Assembly (NCBI RefSeq): GCF_002901825.1
Contig: NZ_PPQD01000026.1
Span: forward strand, 178,974-242,973
Source: Mammaliicoccus sciuri
GTDB taxonomy: Bacteria > Bacillota > Bacilli > Staphylococcales > Staphylococcaceae
Direction of reading: 5' to 3'
Length of the DNA stretch: 64,000 nt
Positions 35,298 through 44,953 of the stretch are shown here, piece after piece. Made by a program: the position numbers and the translations under genes. The notes under the pieces were generated by a model. That model searched no databases. It saw nothing but the letters and a program-made list of their open reading frames with translations, and had not been told where the DNA came from. Position 1 is the first letter of the stretch; every line of letters starts with the position of its first letter.

Positions 35298-36743
35298 ATG
35301 GTTACATTTATTTCTAGTATTATTATTTTAATTTTGGGGTATATCTTTTACGGAAAATATGTTGAACGTGTATTCGAGATACATCCAGATAAACAAACTC
35401 CAGCGTATAGTAAACAAGATAATATGGATTTTGTACCTATGCCTGCTTGGAAAGGATGGATGATTCAACTGCTCAACATAGCTGGATTGGGTCCGATATT
35501 TGGTGCAGTAGCTGGTGCTTTATATGGACCTGTAGCATTTATCTGGATTGTTATAGGTTGTATCGTCGCTGGAGGTGTACATGACTACTTCTCAGGCATG
35601 CTAAGTTTGAGACATGGCGGTGCACAGTTCCCTATGCTTGTACAACATTATTTAGGTAAGATTATTAGAGTGTTCACAGACGTTGTGTCTGTCGTCTTGA
35701 TGGTGCTCGTTGCAGCTGCTTTTGTTGCTGGTCCAGCTCAGTTATTATCAAGCAAGACACCTATTTCATTCTTCGTAGCATTAGTTATCATTTTTACATA
35801 CTTTATACTAGCAGCTATTCTTCCTATCAATAAAATAATTGGACGTATTTATCCAATATTCGGTGTTATCTTAATCGTTATGGCAGTTAGTGTAGCCGTT
35901 GCTTTAATATTCAGTGGTAAACCTATTCCTGAAATTACCATTCATAATATGCATCCTAAAGAACTACCTGTTTGGCCATTACTTATGGTGACAATATCTT
36001 GTGGTGCAATTTCAGGTTTCCATTGTACGCAAAGTCCAATCATTTCAAGAACAGTTAAGAATGAATCAGAAGGTAGAAAAGTCTTTTATGGTGCAATGAT
36101 TTCAGAAGGTATTATTGCATTAATTTGGGCAGCAGCTGGTATGACATTCTTCGGTGGTACAGAAGGATTAGCAGCAAAATTACAATCTATTGGTCCAGCT
36201 GGTGTAGTTGACCAAATCTCAATGGAACTATTAGGACCATTTGGTAGCATCCTTGCACTACTTGGTGTCATCATCCTACCTATTACAACTGGTGATACTG
36301 CACTTAGAAGTTCAAGAATGATTATAGAAGATTTCATGAGAGATAAAATAAATATTAAACCAAAAGTATTAATGATTGCAGCAAGCTTTGCTGTAGGATT
36401 ACCAGCTTTCTTACTATCAACAATTGATTATTCATTCTTATGGAGATACGTTGGATTCTCTAATCAAATCGTCGCAACCGTTATGTTGTGGGTAAGTGTA
36501 AGTTACTTATTAAGATATGGAAAGAAACATTTAGTAGCCGGAATACCAGCATTATTCATGACAGCTGCAATTAGTGTATATGTGTTATACGCACCTGAAG
36601 GATTATCATTACCATATCAAACATCTGTAATTGGCGGATCAGTGGTATTTCTAATTGTCGCTTCATTATATGTACGTGCAATTATTAAACATGCAGATCC
36701 AAGTAGAATCCCGACACCTACAAGAGATTTATATACATCATAA
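35298..36743 (+). CDS. cstA: CstA-family carbon starvation/pyruvate or peptide transporter
   Basis: 481 residues from ATG 35298 (AAAGAAGG upstream). About 14 hydrophobic segments. The CstA N-terminal domain is clear: YGKYVERVFEIHPDKQTPAY, NMDFVPMPAWKGWMIQLLNIAGLGPIFGAVAGALYGP, and HDYFSGMLSLRHGGAQFP. This length is the short CstA form found in Firmicutes. Members transport pyruvate or peptides under carbon limitation; the substrate here is not defined. Divergent from fdhA, followed by a terminator. Confidence 0.85.
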   Translation: MVTFISSIIILILGYIFYGKYVERVFEIHPDKQTPAYSKQDNMDFVPMPAWKGWMIQLLNIAGLGPIFGAVAGALYGPVAFIWIVIGCIVAGGVHDYFSGMLSLRHGGAQFPMLVQHYLGKIIRVFTDVVSVVLMVLVAAAFVAGPAQLLSSKTPISFFVALVIIFTYFILAAILPINKIIGRIYPIFGVILIVMAVSVAVALIFSGKPIPEITIHNMHPKELPVWPLLMVTISCGAISGFHCTQSPIISRTVKNESEGRKVFYGAMISEGIIALIWAAAGMTFFGGTEGLAAKLQSIGPAGVVDQISMELLGPFGSILALLGVIILPITTGDTALRSSRMIIEDFMRDKINIKPKVLMIAASFAVGLPAFLLSTIDYSFLWRYVGFSNQIVATVMLWVSVSYLLRYGKKHLVAGIPALFMTAAISVYVLYAPEGLSLPYQTSVIGGSVVFLIVASLYVRAIIKHADPSRIPTPTRDLYTS

Positions 36744-36749
36744 AAATAG

Positions 36750-36780
36750 AGACTTTCGATTATAGGTCGGAAGTCTTTTT
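36750..36780 (+). terminator. Terminator after cstA
   Basis: AGACTTTCGA/TCGGAAGTCT stem with a 7-nt loop and five T residues. Confidence 0.85.
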
Positions 36781-36819
36781 GTTGAGTATGTTTGGTGTGA
36801 AGTGATGATAATGGGGTTT

Positions 36820-36899
36820 TTAGTTACAGTTTGTTCGGGTTTTGTAATTAACGCCCCTCTTAGTTACACTTCCGCCGACTTTTGTAATTAACTCACCCA
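36820..36899 (+). repeat. 40-bp repeat, two units (family A, locus 2)
   Basis: Units start at 36820 and 36860 (TTAGTTACA ... TTTTGTAATTAACNC). They differ from locus 1 in ending GTAATTAA instead of GTTACTAT. The rest of 36781-37059 is AT-rich promoter DNA for dsdA without other structure. Confidence 0.85.
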
Positions 36900-37059
36900 C
36901 TACATACATGCCGTTCTTGGAATCCCAAAAACTACCAAACCTCCTATTATTGTTAAAGGATACAAATAATCATATATTTTTTATAATCACAATCTATCTA
37001 TAATATTGAAACAGTTGTACTATTGTATTACATCATATTTTAAAAAGGAGAGATTATTC

Positions 37060-38358
37060 ATGTCTATAGACATAAAAGCATTAGAAGATACGTATCCTAT
37101 TATTTCTAATATTAAACGTCGAGAAGAAATATTCTGGAAAAACCCTGACTATTTAACGACTACTGACTTACCATTTTCAATGGATGATGTACTAGATGCT
37201 GAACAAAGATTGGCACGTTTTGCCCCGTATATTGAAGAAGTCTTTCCTGAAACGAAACAAAATAATGGAAAAATTGAATCTCAAATTTTTTCATTAGATC
37301 ATTTCAAAAGAGCACGATTCAGCCATTTAAAGGGACATTTATTACTTAAAGGTGACCACGCTTTACCTATTTCTGGTTCTATTAAAGCACGTGGTGGCAT
37401 TTATGAAGTGCTAAAGTTTGCTGAGGAAACGGCAATTAAAGAAGCTGATTTTACGATCAACAGTGATTATCGCCTACTTGCTACTGAACAATATCAATCT
37501 ATTTTCTCTAAATACAGAATTGCTGTTGGATCAACTGGCAATTTAGGATTAAGCATTGGTATTATGAGTGCCAAATTAGGTTTCAAAGTAACAGTTCATA
37601 TGTCTCAAGATGCTAAGACATGGAAAAAAGACCTTCTCCGTTCTAAAGGAGTCGAAGTCGTAGAACATGTTCAAGATTATGGTTATGCTGTAAAAGAAGG
37701 TCGTAAAGTTGCAGCAGATGATCCATATTGCCACTTTGTTGATGATGAAGCATCTAAAGATTTATTTTTAGGATATGCAGTCAGCGCACTAAGACTTAAA
37801 CATCAATTGAAAGACTTAAATATTCATGTAGATAAAGAGCATCCGTTATACGTCTATTTACCATGTGGCGTTGGTGGTGGTCCAGGTGGTGTCGCATTTG
37901 GATTAAAACTTATTTATGGTGATCATGTATATCCTATCTTTATTGAACCTACTGAAGCACCTTGTATGACTTTAGGCATGATTACACAACTACATGATCA
38001 AATTTCCGTTCAAGATATAGGTTTATCTGGAAAAACAATTGCAGATGGTTTAGCAGTCAGTCGCCCTTCTAAATTAGTCGGAAACATAATGACTTCACTA
38101 TTGTTTGGTTCATGTACTGTGAATGACCATCAACTTTATCTTTATTTAAAATCTTTAAAAGATCATGAAAATATCTTTATAGAACCTTCTGCTACTTCAG
38201 GTTTCCAAGGTTTGAAATATATTCATGATTTAAATTATGATTCTGAAAATGCCACGCATCTCGTTTGGTCAACAGGCGGTAATATGGTGCCAGAAAATGA
38301 ACAAAAGATTTATTATCAAGAAGCTGTAGATATAGAAAAAAGGGGTTATGAAGATTGA
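37060..38358 (+). CDS. dsdA: D-serine dehydratase (D-serine ammonia-lyase)
   Basis: 432 residues from ATG 37060, directly after AAGGAGAG. PLP fold-type II enzyme: the Schiff-base lysine is in [16 protein letters not shown] (near residue 110), phosphate loop [12 protein letters not shown] near 160, and the glycine-rich [14 protein letters not shown] near 270. It converts D-serine to pyruvate and ammonia. The enzyme is uncommon in staphylococci and is best known from S. saprophyticus. The transporter gene that follows overlaps by 4 bp. Confidence 0.92.
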   Translation: MSIDIKALEDTYPIISNIKRREEIFWKNPDYLTTTDLPFSMDDVLDAEQRLARFAPYIEEVFPETKQNNGKIESQIFSLDHFKRARFSHLKGHLLLKGDHALPISGSIKARGGIYEVLKFAEETAIKEADFTINSDYRLLATEQYQSIFSKYRIAVGSTGNLGLSIGIMSAKLGFKVTVHMSQDAKTWKKDLLRSKGVEVVEHVQDYGYAVKEGRKVAADDPYCHFVDDEASKDLFLGYAVSALRLKHQLKDLNIHVDKEHPLYVYLPCGVGGGPGGVAFGLKLIYGDHVYPIFIEPTEAPCMTLGMITQLHDQISVQDIGLSGKTIADGLAVSRPSKLVGNIMTSLLFGSCTVNDHQLYLYLKSLKDHENIFIEPSATSGFQGLKYIHDLNYDSENATHLVWSTGGNMVPENEQKIYYQEAVDIEKRGYED

Positions 38359-39287
38359 TTTTATTAATTATTCTAGGCATTTTAGCAGGGTTATGTGTAC
38401 CATTACAAACATCTATTAATACGAAACTTGGTAGTTACACGAAATCACCCATACTCGCATCATTTTATTCATTCTTAATTGGAACCATTGTGTTAATCAT
38501 TGTGAATACTATTATGAATCCACAAAAATTAACACCTTCATTTATAATGAATCAAGACTTTTCATACGTTTGGTTTACAGGTGGTCTATTAGGCGTCGTC
38601 TTTTTAACAGGTAATTTATTGTTACTTCCAAGAATTGGCGCAGCATTAACAGTCGTGATGACAGTTTCTGGTCAAATCATTATGGGACTGATCATCGACC
38701 AATTTGGATTATTTGATGCTGACATTCATACAATCAATATCGGAAGAATTTCTGGCGTAATTCTGATGTTACTGGGTATATTATTAATGAATTATAAAAA
38801 GAAATCATCACGTGTCATTACAACACAATCTAATCATACAAACTATTGGATGATACTCGGTATTATGACTGGTTGTCTTCCCCCTATTCAAACAGCTATT
38901 AATAGTGCACTCAGATATGAAGTAGATTCATTTTATTTTTCTGCACTTATTTCATTTGCTGTTGGGACAATCGCTTTATTCTTTCTTTCACTTATTCTTG
39001 TTCGTAGAATTCGTTTTAGCTTCCATCAACCTGAACAAGGTACGATTAAACCGATTTACTTTATTGGTGGTGCATTAGGTGTTGTATTTGTTACGACGAA
39101 CATATTACTTATGCCTGAACTCGGTGCAGCACTTACATTAATGGTCGTTATATTTGGACAAATGTTAATGGGGCTCTTAATTGATCATTTCGGTTTATTT
39201 AATACACCAAAATTTAAAATTACAACGAGACGATTAATTGGCGCAATATTAGTCTTTGTTGGCATTGTCATTCTTAAATTATTCTAA
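38355..39287 (+). CDS. DMT-superfamily transporter with two YdcZ/DUF606 domains
   Basis: 310 residues, ten hydrophobic segments. The sequence is an internal duplication: [22 protein letters not shown] and [48 protein letters not shown] recur about 155 residues apart, which is the fused form of the YdcZ (DUF606) family. It starts with TTG at 38355 within the end of dsdA (TTGA overlap), so the two are coupled and the protein may move D-serine or its products. Substrate is inferred only from this linkage. Confidence 0.82.
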   Translation: MILLIILGILAGLCVPLQTSINTKLGSYTKSPILASFYSFLIGTIVLIIVNTIMNPQKLTPSFIMNQDFSYVWFTGGLLGVVFLTGNLLLLPRIGAALTVVMTVSGQIIMGLIIDQFGLFDADIHTINIGRISGVILMLLGILLMNYKKKSSRVITTQSNHTNYWMILGIMTGCLPPIQTAINSALRYEVDSFYFSALISFAVGTIALFFLSLILVRRIRFSFHQPEQGTIKPIYFIGGALGVVFVTTNILLMPELGAALTLMVVIFGQMLMGLLIDHFGLFNTPKFKITTRRLIGAILVFVGIVILKLF

Positions 39288-39311
39288 TTTAACACTAAGG
39301 AGGTCGTTGTG

Positions 39312-39773
39312 ATGGATCTTTCACTTAAATCAGGCGATGGTATGTTGAACATTAGAGTTGGCGCAATCATCAAAGATAAGCATGGTTATTGTTTCCACTA
39401 TGATAAAAAACATGATTATTATGCATTAATTGGTGGGAGAGTAAAATATTTCGAAAGCTCGGACTCAGCTATTAAACGTGAAATCAAAGAAGAACTCAAT
39501 ATTGAATGTGATGATATTTACTTTTTAACGACTGTTCAAAACTTCTTTGAATATGAAAGTACGTCTTATCACGAAATATTATTTATTTATCATGCTACAA
39601 TTAATGAATCTTTAGATGATTTAACCATTCCATTCGATCAAAAAATTAAATATGTATCATTAAAAGTCTCAGAAATTCCTGAAATCAAACTGCTACCTCA
39701 AAAAGCAAAAGAAATCATTTTGAAAAGAGTAGACGTTCAGCCACTATTTATAGACAGAGATTTACCTAATTAA
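39312..39773 (+). CDS. Nudix hydrolase
   Basis: 153 residues from ATG 39312 (AAGGAGG site at proper distance; a GTG one codon earlier is too close). The Nudix box reads GGRVKYFESSDSAIKREIKEELNIE near residues 41-65, with all catalytic glutamates present. It hydrolyses a nucleoside diphosphate-linked compound; the substrate is not predictable. It is the third gene of the dsdA operon, 24 bp after the transporter. Confidence 0.85.
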   Translation: MDLSLKSGDGMLNIRVGAIIKDKHGYCFHYDKKHDYYALIGGRVKYFESSDSAIKREIKEELNIECDDIYFLTTVQNFFEYESTSYHEILFIYHATINESLDDLTIPFDQKIKYVSLKVSEIPEIKLLPQKAKEIILKRVDVQPLFIDRDLPN

Positions 39774-39787
39774 TATTTATTTCTATT

Positions 39788-39817
39788 AAGAACGCGAAAA
39801 AACGCGTTCTTTTTTTA
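39788..39817 (+). terminator. Terminator of the dsdA operon
   Basis: AAGAACGCG/CGCGTTCTT stem, 6-nt loop, seven T residues. Confidence 0.9.
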
Positions 39818-40017
39818 TTATTTATAGTTCTTATAATCAATTAATCTGTCCAATTCTCATTTTAAATAAAAATTATTCTATTAACAATTTGTGTACAAAA
39901 CGTAAAATTTACTCAAAAAGTCCTGTTTAATGTTTAGTTTTTACACTTTTAGGTTATTATATCTAAATATATAACAAAGTATCTCTATAATTCTTTCTGT
40001 ATTTTTTATTCTTTTAC

Positions 40018-40071
40018 TTGTCACTTTGCTCACTTTAAATTATAATTAGTATGAAATTAGAATTATTATAA
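40018..40071 (+). promoter_or_regulatory. katA promoter with PerR box
   Basis: TTGTCA (40018-40023), 17-bp spacer, TATAAT (40041-40046), then TTAGAATTATTATAA (40057-40071), 14 of 15 matches to the PerR box TTATAATNATTATAA. Predicts peroxide-inducible expression. Remaining bases of 39818-40098 are AT-rich without further features. Confidence 0.82.
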
Positions 40072-40098
40072 TTAAGAAATCTTGAGGAGGATTATGAT

Positions 40099-41571
40099 AT
40101 GAGTAATAAATCAAAACTTACAGGACTTTTTGGTACGCCAGTATCAGATCGTGAAAATTCATTAACTGCTGGTAAACGCGGACCACTTGCTATGCAAGAT
40201 ATTTATTTCTTAGAACAAATGGCACATTTCGACAGAGAAGTGATTCCAGAGCGACGTATGCACGCTAAAGGTTCTGGTGCGTTCGGTACTTTTACTGTTA
40301 CACATGATATAACACAATATACAAATGCTAAAATATTCTCTGAAATTGGTAAGCAAACTGAAATGTTTGCACGTTTCTCTACAGTTGCTGGTGAACGTGG
40401 TGCTGCAGAAGCTGAACGTGACATACGTGGTTTCGCACTTAAATTCTATACTGAAGAAGGTAACTGGGACTTAGTTGGTAACAACACACCTGTATTCTTC
40501 TTCCGTGATCCTAAATTATTTGCAAGTTTAAACCATGTTGTTAAACGTGACCCTAAAACAAACATGCATAACCCACAATCAAACTGGGACTTCTGGACAT
40601 TATTACCTGAAGCATTACACCAAGTTACAATTTTAATGACAGATAGAGGTATTCCAAAAGGATTCCGTAACATGCACGGTTTCGGTTCACACACTTACTC
40701 AATGTACAACGATGCAGGTGAACGTGTATGGGTTAAATTCCACTTCAGAACACAACAAGGTATCGAAAATTACACAGCAGAAGAAGCTGAACAAGTAATT
40801 GCTAAAGACCGTGAATCAAGTCAAAGAGACTTATTCAACGCTATTGAAGAAGGCAATTTCCCTAAATGGAAAATGTACATTCAAGTTATGACTGAAGAAC
40901 AAGCAAGAAATCATAAAGATAACCCATTTGACTTGACTAAAGTATGGTTTAAAGACGAATATCCATTAATTCCAGTTGGTGAATTCGAATTAAATCGTAA
41001 CCCAGAGAACTATTTCCAAGATGTTGAACAAGCTGCATTTGCGCCAACAAACATCATCCCTGGTATAGACTTCTCTCCAGATAAAATGTTACAAGGTCGT
41101 TTATTCTCTTACGGAGATGCGCAACGTTATCGCTTAGGTGTTAACCACTGGCAAATCCCAGTAAACTCTCCAAAAGCTGCAACAAATGTTTGCCCATTCT
41201 CAAGAGATGGACAAATGAGAATAGATGGTAACCAAGGTGGCGGAATTAACTACTATCCAAATAGTTATGAAGCGCATCAATCACAACCTGAATACAAAAA
41301 ACCAAGTTTAGAACTTGAAGGTGAATTATACGAACACGACTTCCGTGAAGATGACGATAATTACTATGAACAACCAGGTAAATTATTCCGTCTCCAATCA
41401 CCAGAACAACAACAACGTATTTTCCAAAATACAGCTAACGAAATGCAAGGCACTACTGACGAAGTAAAACACCGTCACATCCGTAACTGTTACAAAGCAG
41501 ATCCAGACTACGGTAAAGGTGTAGCAAATGCATTAGGCATTGATATCAACTCAGTTGATTTAGAAGGATAA
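40099..41571 (+). CDS. katA: Monofunctional haem catalase KatA
   Basis: 490 residues, the usual size for small-subunit catalases. Distal histidine in [14 protein letters not shown] (near residue 56), asparagine in [14 protein letters not shown], and the proximal haem-ligand tyrosine in [14 protein letters not shown] (near 338) are present. It disproportionates hydrogen peroxide in the cytoplasm. Strong GAGGAGG site. Codon use is more biased than in neighbours, suggesting high expression. Controlled by the PerR-type box upstream and ended by a strong terminator. Confidence 0.96.
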   Translation: MSNKSKLTGLFGTPVSDRENSLTAGKRGPLAMQDIYFLEQMAHFDREVIPERRMHAKGSGAFGTFTVTHDITQYTNAKIFSEIGKQTEMFARFSTVAGERGAAEAERDIRGFALKFYTEEGNWDLVGNNTPVFFFRDPKLFASLNHVVKRDPKTNMHNPQSNWDFWTLLPEALHQVTILMTDRGIPKGFRNMHGFGSHTYSMYNDAGERVWVKFHFRTQQGIENYTAEEAEQVIAKDRESSQRDLFNAIEEGNFPKWKMYIQVMTEEQARNHKDNPFDLTKVWFKDEYPLIPVGEFELNRNPENYFQDVEQAAFAPTNIIPGIDFSPDKMLQGRLFSYGDAQRYRLGVNHWQIPVNSPKAATNVCPFSRDGQMRIDGNQGGGINYYPNSYEAHQSQPEYKKPSLELEGELYEHDFREDDDNYYEQPGKLFRLQSPEQQQRIFQNTANEMQGTTDEVKHRHIRNCYKADPDYGKGVANALGIDINSVDLEG

Positions 41572-41577
41572 TATATA

Positions 41578-41621
41578 AATAGCGTATAGGACAACGAATG
41601 TCCTATACGCTATTTTTTTAA
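41578..41621 (+). terminator. Terminator after katA
   Basis: Sixteen-base-pair stem (41578-41593 with 41599-41614), 5-nt loop, seven T residues. Confidence 0.92.
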
Positions 41622-41622
41622 G

Positions 41623-41838
41623 TAGTGTCTGAGACATCTCGGTGTCTCAGACTACATTATTATGAAATTTAGAAATTGAGTATCGCTAACTTCCTTTATT
41701 CTGAATTCTGGTAATTAGAATGCTGTAACTTCCATTATTCTGAATTCTGGTAGTTAGAAACTGCTCACTTAGAGACATTTCTCGGAATTCTGTCCCTAAC
41801 AGCACCTCTTACGGACATTTCTCGGAATTCTGTCCCTT
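41623..41838. repeat. Hairpin and palindromic repeats with constant core (family B, locus 2)
   Basis: First a hairpin with arms GTCTGAGACA/TGTCTCAGAC (41623-41654). Then four core units at 41686-41718, 41726-41756, 41769-41799 and 41810-41838, all containing CTGAATTCTG or CTCGGAATTCTG. The first two have TAACTNCC/GGTANTTA arms, the last two have GAGACA or GGACA/TGTCCC arms. Confidence 0.82.
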
Positions 41839-41853
41839 CATATCATCAACTTA

Positions 41854-43050
41854 TTATAATTGACTTACTTTTTTAGCTTTAATCATGTGTAAGAAATAGA
41901 ATGCGACTAATCCTATTAAGGCTACGATAGACATTGCTAGATATAATCCTGAATATCCGATTGAATGTGTGAAGTTACCTAGTACATATGGTCCGAATCC
42001 TAATCCGAAGTCTAAGCCTATGAAATATGTTGATGTTGCTAATCCCATTGCTTCTATTGGAGATACTTTAACGACTAATGCTTGGAATATAGATTGTAAG
42101 TTACCGAATCCTAATCCTATAAATGCACCTGCGATTAATAAGATCACACCATTACTTGCAATACTAATTAAGAATAAACCGACAATTAAACATATAAATG
42201 CTGGTATTGTAACGATATTCTCACCGCGTTGGTCCATAATTCTTCCTGTAAATGGTCTTGTAATTAAGACTGCTACTGCATAAACAACAAAGAAGAAACT
42301 TGCTGCATCTACTAAATGATTTTCTTGTGCAAAGAATTGAATAAATGACAATACTGATGAATATGCAATACTAACAATTACAACTACGATTGCAATTGGT
42401 AAGGCATGTACTGAGAAGAAATCAGTAAGTTTAAATCCTTTTTTCTCTTCTGTTTTGAAACTAGCCATTACAGGTGTTTCAACTTTCATGAATAGTGACA
42501 TAACAAATGCTACAACAATAAGTATCGTACAAATTGTAAATAGTCCAGACATTGGAATGTGTTGATATAGTAATAAGCCTATAAATGGTCCGATTGCTGT
42601 ACCGAGTACCATACTTAAACTATACATACTGATACCTTCACTACGACGTTGTGCTGGTGTGATAAATGCTGCAATTGTTCCTGTAGCTGTACTTGCTACC
42701 CCACTTGCAATACCATTTAGAATACGTACGATTAATAACAATGCGAATGATGATGCAGTCACGAGATATAAACCATTTGTGATAACTAGTAGAATCCCAC
42801 CGATGACTAACACTTTTTTACTACCTACTATATTGATATATTTACCTGTTAAAAATCTACCTACTAATGATCCAACAATAAATAATCCTGATGCTAGACC
42901 AGCCATACTGTCTGAAACTCCAAATGTTTCCTTACTATAACCACCTACTGTTACTAATAGTAAGTACATTGATAAAAATATAAAAAAGCTAATAACAAAA
43001 TTAAATATAAAATCTTTTGTCCAAATCGGTTTCTTAATTTGGTCATTCAT
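41854..43050 (-). CDS. MFS transporter (drug-efflux type)
   Basis: 398 residues with 12 hydrophobic segments. The MFS loop motif appears as GRFLTGKYINIVGSKKVLVIGG near residue 62, and TGTIAAFITPAQRRSEGISMYSL precedes transmembrane helix 5. It is most like small-molecule efflux proteins of the DHA1 group. It overlaps the stop of the upstream MarR regulator gene by one base, so both are cotranscribed and the regulator probably represses the pump. Substrate unknown. Confidence 0.82.
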   Translation of the reverse strand: MNDQIKKPIWTKDFIFNFVISFFIFLSMYLLLVTVGGYSKETFGVSDSMAGLASGLFIVGSLVGRFLTGKYINIVGSKKVLVIGGILLVITNGLYLVTASSFALLLIVRILNGIASGVASTATGTIAAFITPAQRRSEGISMYSLSMVLGTAIGPFIGLLLYQHIPMSGLFTICTILIVVAFVMSLFMKVETPVMASFKTEEKKGFKLTDFFSVHALPIAIVVVIVSIAYSSVLSFIQFFAQENHLVDAASFFFVVYAVAVLITRPFTGRIMDQRGENIVTIPAFICLIVGLFLISIASNGVILLIAGAFIGLGFGNLQSIFQALVVKVSPIEAMGLATSTYFIGLDFGLGFGPYVLGNFTHSIGYSGLYLAMSIVALIGLVAFYFLHMIKAKKVSQL

Positions 43051-43490
43051 TACACTGTTTCCTCCTCTATTAAATAACTTCTCAAATTCTCTAAAATCTC
43101 TTGTGCCTTATTAAGTTCCGCTTCTTCGACACCAATTGCTTGCAGACATTTTTCTTGAAATACACCAATTCTATGATGGATTTCATCGAATTGATTTTGA
43201 CCTTGCTCAGTTAAAGTAAGGAATTTTTCTCTTTTATCTTCTTTACTATTAACTGCTTGAATCAATTCCCGTTCGATCAATTTTTTTATAATTTTACGAG
43301 CTGTAGGCTTCTCAATAAAAGAACGCTTTGAAACTTGTACCAGTGTGGTTGGTTGATTAAATGCAATATCATGCAACACTTTGTACTGCGCAGCATATAA
43401 ATCAAACGGTTCCAATATCTCATTAATATGATGAATATATGGTCGATACAAATTTGTATAGGAATATAAAAAGTTCTTCATTGTTTTCAC
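43050..43490 (-). CDS. MarR-family transcriptional regulator
   Basis: 146 residues. Winged helix with recognition segment RSFIEKPTARKIIKKLIERELIQAV and wing SKEDKREKFLTLTEQG, typical of MarR. First gene of a two-gene operon with the MFS pump (TAATG overlap). A perfect 8-bp inverted repeat lies in its promoter region, implying autoregulation released by a small ligand. AAAAGGTG site before ATG 43490. Confidence 0.87.
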   Translation of the reverse strand: MKTMKNFLYSYTNLYRPYIHHINEILEPFDLYAAQYKVLHDIAFNQPTTLVQVSKRSFIEKPTARKIIKKLIERELIQAVNSKEDKREKFLTLTEQGQNQFDEIHHRIGVFQEKCLQAIGVEEAELNKAQEILENLRSYLIEEETV

Positions 43491-43507
43491 CTTTTCTCAT
43501 AAAAATA

Positions 43508-43526
43508 TAGTTAGCTTTGCTAACTA
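43508..43526 (-). promoter_or_regulatory. MarR-type operator
   Basis: Perfect inverted repeat TAGTTAGC-TTT-GCTAACTA, 18 bases upstream of the MarR start codon, within the promoter zone. Confidence 0.75.
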
Positions 43527-43645
43527 ATACTCAATCATTCTACGCCCATTGTCATGTTATGTCAACACCCATTTACGCTTCTAACAACAATTTTTCAAAA
43601 ATTTCTATTATAATTAAATTAAACAAATATAAGGAGAAACTTGAT

Positions 43646-44836
43646 ATGTTAAATGATTTCTATGAAAGATTATCTAAGAAAGAAAATAAAATGATTGAAA
43701 TCAGAAGATACTTACATGAGCATCCTGAGTTATCTTTTGAAGAAAAAGAGACAGCCCAGTATATTGCAGACTTTTATAAAGATAAAGATGTAACATTGCA
43801 AACGCATATCGGAGGAGAAGGCATTTACGGTATTAAAGTAACAATTGATTCTGGTAAACCAGGTAAGACATTAGCGTTACGCGCTGATTTCGATGCTTTA
43901 CCAATAAAAGAAGATACCGGCCTACCTTTCAGTTCTAAAAATGAGGGTGTCATGCATGCATGTGGTCATGACGCACATACTGCTTATATGATGGTCCTTG
44001 CTGAAACTTTAATTGAAGTGAAAGATCAACTTAAAGGTAAGATTGTCATCATTCACCAACCTGCTGAAGAAAAGCCACCTGGTGGTTCACAATACTTAAT
44101 TAAAGATGGCATTCTTGATGGCGTTGATAATGTCATCGGGGTCCATGTCATGAGCGCACTTGAAAGTGATCACGTTTATTATAGAGAAGGCAATGTTCAA
44201 TCTGGTCGAAATATATTTAAATTAAAAATCACAGGTCGTGGTGGTCATGGTTCGTCACCACATTTAGCAAATGACCCAATTGTTGCAGCAAGTAGCTTTG
44301 TCATGTCTGTACAAACAATCGTTTCAAGAAGATTGAATCCATTTGATATGGGCGTTATTTCTATCGGTTCATTTGATGGTAAAGGACAGTTTAATATCAT
44401 TAAAAATGAAGTCACACTTGAAGGTGACGTTAGAGGTATGAACGAAGAAACACTACAACTCATTGAATCAGAAGTTAAACGACTTTCTAAAGGTCTAGAA
44501 TCTATGTATGGTGTTCAATGTGAACTTGAATATACGAGAGATTATCCAGTTCTATATAATGATCCTGAATTAACGAAACAAGTTGCGAAAGCAATTGAAG
44601 CGGCTAATATTCCTGAAGTTAAAAGTGTTGAACGTTGCGAACCACAACCACCATCAGAAGATTTCGCTTACTATGCAAAAGAATTACCTTGTACATTCTT
44701 CTATGTAGGTGCAAGTCCAAAAGATAAAGAAACATTCCCTCATCATCATCCTAAATTTGATATTGATGAAGGTTCTCTACTTATTGCAGCCAAATCAGTA
44801 GCTGCTGTTACCTTTGATTATTTAGGTGTTCAATAA
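43646..44836 (+). CDS. M20-family amidohydrolase (aminoacylase/HipO-like)
   Basis: 396 residues from ATG 43646 (AAGGAGAAAC upstream). Metal-dependent amidohydrolase of the M20D group: RRYLHEHPELSFEEKETA at the start, metal-binding ACGHDAHTAYM (near residue 108) and QPAEEKPPGGSQ, dimerisation domain beginning FKLKITGRGGHGSSPH, and terminal HHHPKFDIDEGSL. It removes N-acyl groups from amino acids or similar conjugates. It stands alone between MarR and amt, so the substrate is open. Confidence 0.87.
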   Translation: MLNDFYERLSKKENKMIEIRRYLHEHPELSFEEKETAQYIADFYKDKDVTLQTHIGGEGIYGIKVTIDSGKPGKTLALRADFDALPIKEDTGLPFSSKNEGVMHACGHDAHTAYMMVLAETLIEVKDQLKGKIVIIHQPAEEKPPGGSQYLIKDGILDGVDNVIGVHVMSALESDHVYYREGNVQSGRNIFKLKITGRGGHGSSPHLANDPIVAASSFVMSVQTIVSRRLNPFDMGVISIGSFDGKGQFNIIKNEVTLEGDVRGMNEETLQLIESEVKRLSKGLESMYGVQCELEYTRDYPVLYNDPELTKQVAKAIEAANIPEVKSVERCEPQPPSEDFAYYAKELPCTFFYVGASPKDKETFPHHHPKFDIDEGSLLIAAKSVAAVTFDYLGVQ

Positions 44837-44853
44837 TCAATTTACTTAACAGA

Positions 44854-44870
44854 TGTTAAGTAATGTCACA
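44854..44870 (+). promoter_or_regulatory. GlnR/TnrA-type box upstream of amt
   Basis: TGTTA-N7-TCACA matches TGTNA-N7-TNACA at all fixed positions, 84 bp before the amt start. Predicts nitrogen control. Confidence 0.75.
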
Positions 44871-44953
44871 CCAAGTGTAAATTTACCTGACTCATATTTC
44901 TTTTTTCTTATTTTATATTTTATACTTTTAAAAAAATAAGGAGTTGAGGGAAG

